This document shows, piece by piece, positions 6,372 through 11,638 of a stretch of 11,638 nucleotides of DNA. This stretch comes from Lachnoclostridium sp. UBA1434 (lineage in GTDB: Bacteria; Bacillota; Clostridia; Lachnospirales; Lachnospiraceae): NCBI GenBank assembly GCA_002329645.1, contig DCTS01000085.1, positions 37,024 to 48,661 of the forward strand, in the 5' to 3' direction. A program made the position numbers and the translations under genes. Numbering within the stretch: position 1 is the stretch's first letter; the number at the start of each line of letters is the position of its first letter. The notes under the pieces were generated by a model, which worked only from the letters and a program-made list of their open reading frames with translations, was not told the DNA's origin and made no database searches.

Positions 6372-7379
6372 TTAGTGATATTTTCCTTTGTCATATATCT
6401 CCACATGCTCGTATCTGCCCTGGTTCATCCCGATTGCTCCCAAAGTAGCGCCGATTAATGTTCCGAACAGGCAGCAGCATTTTGACAGCAAAGCCACTGT
6501 AGTCAGATATTCCTTTCCCCTTAAGAACTCCTCGTTATCTCTTATACTGCCGCTGTCGCTGACAATATCTATTCCCACAACACCACTAAAGCCTCCATAT
6601 CTTTTCCTTTCATCCGCCAAAACCCTGCCACCCAGCGCTTTTTTAAAATATGAAACTGTATTGCTCTCCTCAACAGCCAAAAAGATATAATCGCAGTCTC
6701 GCTTCTTCATCTCATCTATTGCCAGCTCCAGGAGCTCTTCCTTTGCAGGCTGAATGCTGTGGCCGGGAAACCCGATCATGTCTGTTCCTCTGGAGCTGAC
6801 CCCCAGCACTCTGGCATTTTGCGGAAACAATCCGGCATATACTGAGCTTATATGCTCCTCCATTTCCTTATTAATGCGCATATATCTCTTAATAATGTCA
6901 AAATAGCAGCCTGCCACATCCTTATCCGCATATACCCGGTAGTAAAGCCTTCTTGGTATGGCTTCATCCGGCGTTTCACCGCTGCTTAATATTACTCTTG
7001 CGCTTTTGTATACCTCCTGCAGGCTGTAATCGGAGGGCCCGTCAAAGTAATACTCCCAGGCATTGTTCTTTCTGAATGTTTTGTCCGAAAGATACGGATT
7101 TCTGTAATTTTGCATGTCCACAACCGGTATCAGCCCCCTTTGCAGCGCATACCTTACATGCCCGAGAATACTGTTGTAATAGCCCATTAATCCAAGCTTT
7201 TCCCTGCGCATCCTGATTACATAAAACCTCTTGTCCGGATTAAGACTGCCAAAGTGTTTCTCCCTCTCCCTGTAGTGAAACTTAAAATATGCCATTACGG
7301 CTTTATAAATATGCCTGTAAAGCCTCGGAAAATTAATCCTAAGAAAGGCCTGGATTTTATATTTCATACGATTATTCAT
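6372..7379 (-). CDS. Putative fucosyltransferase-like glycosyltransferase
   Basis: I do not recognise this 335-residue protein with certainty. It resembles GT-B-fold enzymes of the fucosyltransferase superfamily (NodZ/FUT8 and O-fucosyltransferase-like). The best signal is GVSSRGTD (193-200), like the HxRRTD-type motif that contacts GDP in that superfamily. It is followed by GHSIQPAKEELLELA (206-220), CDYIFLAVEES (229-239), and a C-terminal EYLTTVALLSKC...GTLIGATLGAIGMN region (290-319), as in related bacterial proteins. GLMGYYNSILGHVRYALQRG (63-82) is a conserved N-terminal element. The N-terminus is basic with no clear membrane span. The start at 7379 is set by GGAGGG at 7388-7393 (8-base spacer), which lies in the last codons of the upstream epimerase gene; 2 bases separate the two genes. 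It is followed by gmd and fcl, which make GDP-fucose, its likely donor. The acceptor and linkage are unknown. Confidence 0.6.
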   Translation of the reverse strand: MNNRMKYKIQAFLRINFPRLYRHIYKAVMAYFKFHYREREKHFGSLNPDKRFYVIRMRREKLGLMGYYNSILGHVRYALQRGLIPVVDMQNYRNPYLSDKTFRKNNAWEYYFDGPSDYSLQEVYKSARVILSSGETPDEAIPRRLYYRVYADKDVAGCYFDIIKRYMRINKEMEEHISSVYAGLFPQNARVLGVSSRGTDMIGFPGHSIQPAKEELLELAIDEMKKRDCDYIFLAVEESNTVSYFKKALGGRVLADERKRYGGFSGVVGIDIVSDSGSIRDNEEFLRGKEYLTTVALLSKCCCLFGTLIGATLGAIGMNQGRYEHVEIYDKGKYH

Positions 7380-7381
7380 AC

Positions 7382-7945
7382 TTACAACCCTCCATATATG
7401 GAGCAAAATTCCCTGAATTTCATAAGCCGGCGGTCCCTGTCCGCAAGTATCGCCTCCCCCTCTCCCCAGTCGATTGCAAGATCAGGGTCGTTCCATATAA
7501 TTCCGCTATCCTTATCCTTGCGGTATGCACCGATGCATTTATAGGCAACTACCGCATAGTCCGACAGCACCTTAAAGCCATGGGCAAAGCCCGCAGGGAT
7601 ATACAGGGTCAGATGATTCCTGTCGTTAAGCTCAATACCCATATGTTTTCCGAAGTCGGCCGAGTTCTTCCGTAAATCAAGAACAACATCACGGATGCTT
7701 CCGTATACCGCTCTTACTATTTTTACCTGGGGCTCAAATGTCTGAAAATGCAAGCCCCGAATTACTCCCTTCCTTGATCCGCTTTCAAAGGTCTCCCGGA
7801 TATCAGCCTCAAGGCCATGAGCTTTTAGTATGCTTTGCTCCATGTCCTTTAAGAAGTACCCCCTGTTATCCTCCATGTAATACGGACAGATTATTTTTAC
7901 ACCATTCAGAGGGGCATCTGTTATTCTTATTTTATCCGTATCCAT
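7382..7945 (-). CDS. RmlC/RfbC-type 4-keto-sugar 3,5-epimerase
   Basis: The 187-residue product is a one-domain cupin of the dTDP-4-dehydrorhamnose 3,5-epimerase family, which inverts carbons beside the keto group of a nucleotide-linked 4-keto sugar. Visible motifs are DNRGYF (26-31), RGLHFQ (63-68; His66 is the likely base), QVKIVRAVYGSIRDVVLDLR (73-92), IPAGFAHGF (116-124) and WNDPDLAIDW (151-160; Asp153 pairs with the base). The usual YKxTxYY segment reads YKCIGAY (135-141), so one of the paired tyrosines is Ala. No rmlA, rmlB or rmlD is visible. The gene follows rfbF, so the substrate could be a CDP-4-keto-deoxyhexose (as for AscE) rather than dTDP-4-keto-rhamnose; I leave the symbol empty for that reason. 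GGAAGGAAGG at 7950-7959 supports the start at 7945, while an in-frame ATG at 7963 with a GGGAG upstream remains possible. Confidence 0.85.
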   Translation of the reverse strand: MDTDKIRITDAPLNGVKIICPYYMEDNRGYFLKDMEQSILKAHGLEADIRETFESGSRKGVIRGLHFQTFEPQVKIVRAVYGSIRDVVLDLRKNSADFGKHMGIELNDRNHLTLYIPAGFAHGFKVLSDYAVVAYKCIGAYRKDKDSGIIWNDPDLAIDWGEGEAILADRDRRLMKFREFCSIYGGL

Positions 7946-7949
7946 ACTG

Positions 7950-7959
7950 CCTTCCTTCC
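7950..7959 (-). promoter_or_regulatory. Ribosome binding site favouring the 187-residue epimerase start
   Basis: GGAAGGAAGG on the minus strand ends 4 bases before the ATG at 7945. A competing start at 7963 would place this purine run inside the coding region, and that start has its own GGGAG upstream, so the choice is not final. Confidence 0.5.
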
Positions 7960-8002
7960 GCATAGGGCAGCTCCCCCACCGCCTATTCTATGGACGTATA
8001 AA

Positions 8003-8776
8003 TCACTTCCACAGAACCCATGGAGCCTCTCCCGATCTCATCAAGCCTTCCAGGCATGCCTTGTCATTTAAGTTATCCATACATTGCCAAAAGCCCTCGT
8101 GCCTGTAGCACATCAGTTGATTATCGGCAGCAAGCTGCATAAGCGGCTCCTTCTCAAATATGGTATCATCACCTTCTATGTATCCCAGCACCTCCGGCTC
8201 CAACACCATAAAACCTGCATTTATCCAGCTTATATTCTCCTTCTCCTTCTCCCTGAAGGAGGACACCCGGTTGTTATCCAGGGAAAGCAAACCGAACTGG
8301 CTGCATTTTTGCACGGCTGTAATGGTCGCAAGCCTTCCGTGCTTTTTATGGAATGACAGGCAGGCGCTTATGTCAATATCTGAGACCCCGTCACCGTATG
8401 TCAGGAAAAAGGCTTCATTACCTATATATTCGGCCACACGCTTAATCCTGCCTCCGGTCATGGTACTTAAGCCTGTGTCTATTACCGTTACCCTCCAGGG
8501 ATCCGGCATATTTTTCTTTAAAATAATGCTTTCTCCCTTTGCCAGATCAAAGGACAGGTCACAATTACAAAGATAATAATCGGCAAACCATTGCTTGATA
8601 ATGTGCTGCTTATATCCTGCGCATATGATGAAATCGTTGAAGCCGTAGAAGGAATACAGCTTCATAATGTGCCATAGTATCGGCCTTCCGCCTATCTCAA
8701 TCATCGGCTTTGGCTTATTGTATGATTCCTCCGATATCCTTAAGCCAAATCCACCTGCTAAAATTACCGCCTTCAT
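8003..8776 (-). CDS. rfbF: Glucose-1-phosphate cytidylyltransferase
   Basis: RfbF makes CDP-glucose from glucose-1-phosphate and CTP, the committed step to CDP-3,6-dideoxyhexoses. The 257 residues equal the usual family length. Motifs are LAGGFGLRISEESYNKPKPM (6-25; nucleotide loop and conserved KPKPM), EIGGRPILWHIMK (27-39), FLTYGDGVSDID (124-135; metal-binding Asp region), WINAGFMVLEPEV (184-196), DDTIFEKEPL (203-212) and the diagnostic C-terminus GFWQCMDNLNDKACLEGL...GEAPW (228-253). The GFWxCMDxxxD form separates RfbF from RmlA-type thymidylyltransferases. Its ATG shares a base with the stop of the acetyltransferase gene (TAATG), which suggests translational coupling; the nearby Shine-Dalgarno is weak. 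RfbH lies about 7.8 kb downstream in the same direction. Confidence 0.95.
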   Translation of the reverse strand: MKAVILAGGFGLRISEESYNKPKPMIEIGGRPILWHIMKLYSFYGFNDFIICAGYKQHIIKQWFADYYLCNCDLSFDLAKGESIILKKNMPDPWRVTVIDTGLSTMTGGRIKRVAEYIGNEAFFLTYGDGVSDIDISACLSFHKKHGRLATITAVQKCSQFGLLSLDNNRVSSFREKEKENISWINAGFMVLEPEVLGYIEGDDTIFEKEPLMQLAADNQLMCYRHEGFWQCMDNLNDKACLEGLMRSGEAPWVLWK

Positions 8777-9417
8777 TATTTGCCTGCCCCTTCACATATG
8801 CTTTTATATGCATAAGCATATTTCGGACTGATTTTTTCTGCTGCCTTAACCGCATCGATAATCAGCTTCTTTGAGCCCTTATCGGATATAATCCGGGCCG
8901 GCGCACCTGCTATGGTAACCCCGTTTTCGGTAAATGACCTGTTCACTACAGCATTGGCGCCGATTGCTATATCCGAGCCTATGATAATATTGCCGAATAT
9001 TTTGGCGCCGGGCCCCACATACACATTATCCCCAAGCACCGGAGCCGCAGGATCTCCGGAATTGGCCCCGATATTAACGCAGGTATGCAGCCTGCTGTTG
9101 CATCCGAAGCGGACATTGCGGTTAACGACCACGGTGCCGGGATGAACTATGCATAAGCCCGGACCGAACACGTTCGGCGCCAGACACCAGCCCAGCTTAT
9201 ATCCTGTGGCCCTTACTCTGTACTTATAATAAATGCGGCATATTCTCCCGATGATGTCCCTGCGGCAATTTGTATAGTATTCCAGCCTCCTCAGATTCCT
9301 GTTGTACGCCCAGAGGCAGCCTGCCTTAAGCTTGTCAAGCCTTGATGCCTGCCTGCCAAATCGGGCGATTTCATCACATAGCAGATAAAACCTGTATTCA
9401 GCCTTGGATCGGATCAT
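8776..9417 (-). CDS. Serine acetyltransferase-like hexapeptide-repeat acyltransferase
   Basis: The 213-residue product has an N-terminal helical part (1 to about 70) like the CysE family. A left-handed beta-helix follows at about 85-180, built from hexapeptide turns such as VVVNRNVRFGCNSRLHTC, VLGDNVYVGPGAKIFGNI and IIIGSDIAIGANAVV, ending in GVTIAGAPARII. His92 in VHPGTVVV and His111 in LHTCVNIG match the serine acetyltransferase active-site histidines. In this setting it most likely O-acetylates a sugar of the repeat unit with acetyl-CoA, as proposed for WcaB-like proteins, rather than making O-acetylserine. The acceptor cannot be read from sequence. GGAGG at 9426-9430 fixes the ATG at 9417 with an 8-base spacer; a TTG at 9432 overlaps that site and is unlikely. 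The stop overlaps rfbF by one base. Confidence 0.85.
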   Translation of the reverse strand: MIRSKAEYRFYLLCDEIARFGRQASRLDKLKAGCLWAYNRNLRRLEYYTNCRRDIIGRICRIYYKYRVRATGYKLGWCLAPNVFGPGLCIVHPGTVVVNRNVRFGCNSRLHTCVNIGANSGDPAAPVLGDNVYVGPGAKIFGNIIIGSDIAIGANAVVNRSFTENGVTIAGAPARIISDKGSKKLIIDAVKAAEKISPKYAYAYKSICEGAGK

Positions 9418-9425
9418 GTGCTTAT

Positions 9426-9430
9426 CCTCC
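9426..9430 (-). promoter_or_regulatory. Ribosome binding site deciding the acetyltransferase start
   Basis: GGAGG on the minus strand lies 8 bases before the ATG at 9417. It argues against the in-frame TTG at 9432, whose codon overlaps this site. Confidence 0.75.
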
Positions 9431-9444
9431 AATTTTAGTATTGT

Positions 9445-10800
9445 TCATAATTTATTGTTTAAATGCCTGTACAGCCAGACTGTCTGAACCGCACAATAAG
9501 GCAGAAGCGCCAATGAATGGGCAAGTATAACTCCCGCATAGGATTTAAGCAGCCATACCCCGAATATGGAAAGGGGTATTTTTAACACGGCGCCGATACC
9601 CATGGTTAAAACCTGAAGCTTAAGCTCACCCAGCCCGTTGGAAATGTAAGCGTTTATTCCTGACCATATCACTACCCCCACATCCAGCATATAAAAAATC
9701 AGTATGAAGTAATTGACAGCAATACTCTCATCCCCAAGCCATATATTAAACAACAACTGGATTGACGGATACAGGAACAGCTGGGACAGGGTAATCAGTC
9801 CCCCAAAGCCGTACATGATGCGGAATATCTTTTTTATCCATGCATAATCGTTTTGTGCAGATGCTCTTGTTACGGCAGACCATATCGGAGTAAGCCCCAA
9901 AACAAATATTGAGCTGATAAATGAAAAAATCTTATGATATATGTTGTATTCCACTACCGCTTCCGAGCTGACCAGCTTTGTTATCAATATAAAATTCGTG
10001 CTGAATATAGCCAGCTTGAACAACTGAATTAGCAGAAACATGCTGCCGGTTTTCAAGGTGTCAAATGCATACCTCATGTCGCAGAACATAATTGAGGGCT
10101 TTGCATAATAGAGGGTGCCGGAAAATAAATTTATCGATATGAGTAAAAGCGGCAGGTTTACCGCAAGTAAATATACTATCGATAAACCTATTATGTTATT
10201 GTTTTTATCCAGGGCATTGCATAGCAGGACATAAATAAGCAGGATAAGATTTGTAATCAAGGTCATGAGATTTGGGACAAATGATTTCTGCAGAGCATAC
10301 AGGATTGAGGTAATCAATCCCAGCAAAAACTGCAGTATTATACTTAATATGGCGATTGCTGCCGCAGTATTGAGGCTGTCCCTGTCAAGCTGTGCCGTGC
10401 TTACATTCAATAAGCTGTTCCAGTTGATAAGCCTTCCGCATATGAGCAATATAGCAGCAAGTGCTATACATATTAATCCCAGAAAACAGTATGCTGAGGA
10501 TATGTACTTTTTAGTTGCATATCTGTCGCCCTTGGTTACGGTAACTGCAATCTTGTTTCTTAAGCCATGGCCTATACCCAAATCAAAGTACAGTACCCAG
10601 GATAGTATCGACAGTAATGTAAACCATACTCCCAGGACGCTTTCATTATTAAAGTATCTAAGATAAGCCGGTGTAGTGAAGAATCCGATAATAAGCGATC
10701 CGGCCCGTACCAGGTATGAAAGAAGCGAATTATTTATCACATTCCTGGAATTATCGGACAGCCGTGCCTTCCGTTCCATAATCAAATGCATAATTTTCAT
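9445..10800 (-). CDS. Wzx-like polysaccharide flippase
   Basis: This 451-residue, very hydrophobic protein has the length and layout of MOP-superfamily oligosaccharide flippases, which move the lipid-linked repeat unit across the cytoplasmic membrane. About twelve membrane segments can be drawn, starting near residues 26-44, 56-75, 103-122, 143-166 and 176-196 and ending near 398-418 and 421-443. Typical features are the N-terminal SRNVINNSLLSYLVRAG, the loop YFDLGIGHGLRNKIA (71-85), seen in many Wzx proteins, and the central PIWSAVTRA (305-313). The start at 10800 has AGGAG at 10806-10810 with a 5-base spacer. This puts the first 50 bases inside the upstream glycosyltransferase gene. The other in-frame ATGs (codons 4 and 8) also fall in the overlap and lack a binding site. 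Base composition looks more AT-rich than in the metabolic genes, as is common for wzx. The substrate is unknown. Confidence 0.88.
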   Translation of the reverse strand: MKIMHLIMERKARLSDNSRNVINNSLLSYLVRAGSLIIGFFTTPAYLRYFNNESVLGVWFTLLSILSWVLYFDLGIGHGLRNKIAVTVTKGDRYATKKYISSAYCFLGLICIALAAILLICGRLINWNSLLNVSTAQLDRDSLNTAAAIAILSIILQFLLGLITSILYALQKSFVPNLMTLITNLILLIYVLLCNALDKNNNIIGLSIVYLLAVNLPLLLISINLFSGTLYYAKPSIMFCDMRYAFDTLKTGSMFLLIQLFKLAIFSTNFILITKLVSSEAVVEYNIYHKIFSFISSIFVLGLTPIWSAVTRASAQNDYAWIKKIFRIMYGFGGLITLSQLFLYPSIQLLFNIWLGDESIAVNYFILIFYMLDVGVVIWSGINAYISNGLGELKLQVLTMGIGAVLKIPLSIFGVWLLKSYAGVILAHSLALLPYCAVQTVWLYRHLNNKL

Positions 10801-11638
10801 AAGAACTCCTGTTTATATTGTTGAATAAAGCGTTATAAATCCTGTCCTTCCACAGCCTGTAATAAAACCTTGAGCATGCTGTTGCATATGCTCTTTCGGA
10901 CATTGCTTTCCTTGCCTTGTCATCCATTGATAATGACCTTATAATCGCATCTGAAAAGCTTTGCACTCTGCATTCACCCACTAATATGGAATCAGCACCA
11001 TCCGCCAGATAATATCCGGTATAATCTCCCACCCTGGATGCAATGGGAATAACTCCATAGGACATAGCCTCGGGAATTTTGCTGGGGAAGTTTGATAGCG
11101 TCTCCTGATTAGTCTCCCTTGCAAGCAGAAGAAAATCCGTATTCTTATAAAGCTTGGCCAGCCTGCCGTATTCCATCCATCCGTGGCATATTATTTTACT
11201 GCCGATATACTTATGCATAGCCGGACTTATAATACCTTTTACCTGCTTTTGCGAAATGCCCTTAAGATGAAGCTCTGCTTTTGCAAGGAGCTCTTCAGGC
11301 AGCAATTCAAAGGCCTTTATCACAATTTCCGGTGAATCCTGATGCTTCCCTATAAACAAGTAGCGTATAATCCCATCCTTAGTCTTAGGAAGGAGGCTGC
11401 AATGCTCATACGGGTCTGCCAGAGGAGGCAATATAAAGGTATTGCACCCAAGGGATTTAAGGTAATCATTTAAATATGTGCTTACCGGCACCACCAAATC
11501 GAATTCGGGATAAAGCTTCTTAAACACGCCGGCATATGCCCTGTATCTGAAGCCAAGGATATCATGCTTAAAATGGGATTTTGGATACCACTCCCCGATG
11601 CATGCGGCTGCCCTTACCTTCTTTTTTCTGGAATAATC
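10751..11638 (-). CDS. Glycosyltransferase, family-4-like GT-B fold (5' end cut by the window edge)
   Basis: At least 295 residues are visible; the frame is open through base 11638, so the true start lies outside. A GTG at 11527 is in frame but the same frame continues upstream as sensible protein (GEWYPKSHFK, GFRYRAYAGVFKKLYPEFD), so it is not the start. The visible part has the end of the acceptor domain with VVPVSTYLNDYLKSLG (about 49-64). The donor domain follows with IRYLFIGKHQDSPEIVIKAF (about 91-110), HGWMEYGRLAKLYKNTDFLLLARE (about 152-175) and SNFPSKIPEAMSYGVIPIAS (about 181-200). This last segment corresponds to the EX7E-type nucleotide-sugar motif of GT4. It ends with a variable Asn-rich tail. 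It probably adds one sugar of the lipid-linked repeat unit at the inner face of the membrane. Donor and acceptor are unknown. The gene overlaps wzx by 50 bases. Confidence 0.85.
   Translation of the reverse strand, partial: DYSRKKKVRAAACIGEWYPKSHFKHDILGFRYRAYAGVFKKLYPEFDLVVPVSTYLNDYLKSLGCNTFILPPLADPYEHCSLLPKTKDGIIRYLFIGKHQDSPEIVIKAFELLPEELLAKAELHLKGISQKQVKGIISPAMHKYIGSKIICHGWMEYGRLAKLYKNTDFLLLARETNQETLSNFPSKIPEAMSYGVIPIASRVGDYTGYYLADGADSILVGECRVQSFSDAIIRSLSMDDKARKAMSERAYATACSRFYYRLWKDRIYNALFNNINRSSYENYAFDYGTEGTAVR
10806..10810 (-). promoter_or_regulatory. Ribosome binding site of wzx inside the upstream gene
   Basis: AGGAG on the minus strand lies 5 bases before the wzx ATG at 10800 and is wholly inside the coding region of the preceding glycosyltransferase. 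It supports the long overlap between the two genes. Confidence 0.65.

Noticed and set aside
7382..7945. Calling the cluster a dTDP-L-rhamnose locus on the strength of the RmlC-like gene
   Set aside because: No rmlA, rmlB or rmlD homologue is in the window; the nucleotidyltransferase next to it has the RfbF C-terminal signature, not that of RmlA.
1..11638. CRISPR arrays, tRNA or rRNA genes, insertion sequences, toxin-antitoxin or phage genes
   Set aside because: I saw no regularly spaced repeats, no RNA gene signatures and no transposase or integrase motifs; the window is filled by polysaccharide genes.

Overview
The window is one dense block of surface-polysaccharide (capsule, exopolysaccharide or O-antigen-like) genes, all on the minus strand. 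It holds ten complete genes and two cut by the window edges. Gaps are short, several genes overlap or nearly touch, and there is no convincing internal terminator, so most of it probably forms one transcript running from high to low coordinates. The organism is probably a clostridial Firmicute, perhaps Lachnospiraceae-like. This is an inference from strong GGAGG-type ribosome binding sites, frequent AGG and ATA codons, moderate GC content and the presence of a TupA-like ATP-grasp gene; no species can be named.

In transcription order: a family-4-type glycosyltransferase (10751-11638, 5' end cut); a Wzx-like flippase (9445-10800); a hexapeptide-repeat acetyltransferase (8776-9417); glucose-1-phosphate cytidylyltransferase RfbF (8003-8776); an RmlC/RfbC-type sugar epimerase (7382-7945); a putative fucosyltransferase-like glycosyltransferase (6372-7379); the GDP-fucose cassette of GDP-mannose 4,6-dehydratase (5246-6328), GDP-L-fucose synthase (4263-5207) and mannose-1-phosphate guanylyltransferase with a cupin tail (2832-4223); UDP-glucose 6-dehydrogenase (1364-2785); a TupA-like ATP-grasp protein (401-1315); and the first 78 codons of the CDP-hexulose 3-dehydrase RfbH (1-235).

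Three nucleotide-sugar routes meet here. ManC, Gmd and Fcl take mannose-1-phosphate to GDP-L-fucose. UDP-glucose dehydrogenase makes UDP-glucuronate. RfbF and RfbH are the first and a later step of the CDP-3,6-dideoxyhexose route; the intermediate 4,6-dehydratase (RfbG) is not in the window. Glycosyltransferases would assemble the repeat unit, the acetyltransferase would decorate it, and the flippase would export it. The ATP-grasp protein directly downstream of ugd could join an amino acid or peptide to a uronic acid, as proposed for teichuronopeptide TupA. That is a hypothesis.

The only gap over 100 bases is 236-400. It holds an in-frame degenerate copy of the 3' end of the ATP-grasp gene and a perfect 15-base palindrome upstream of rfbH. 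The wzx gene also overlaps the upstream glycosyltransferase gene by 50 bases.
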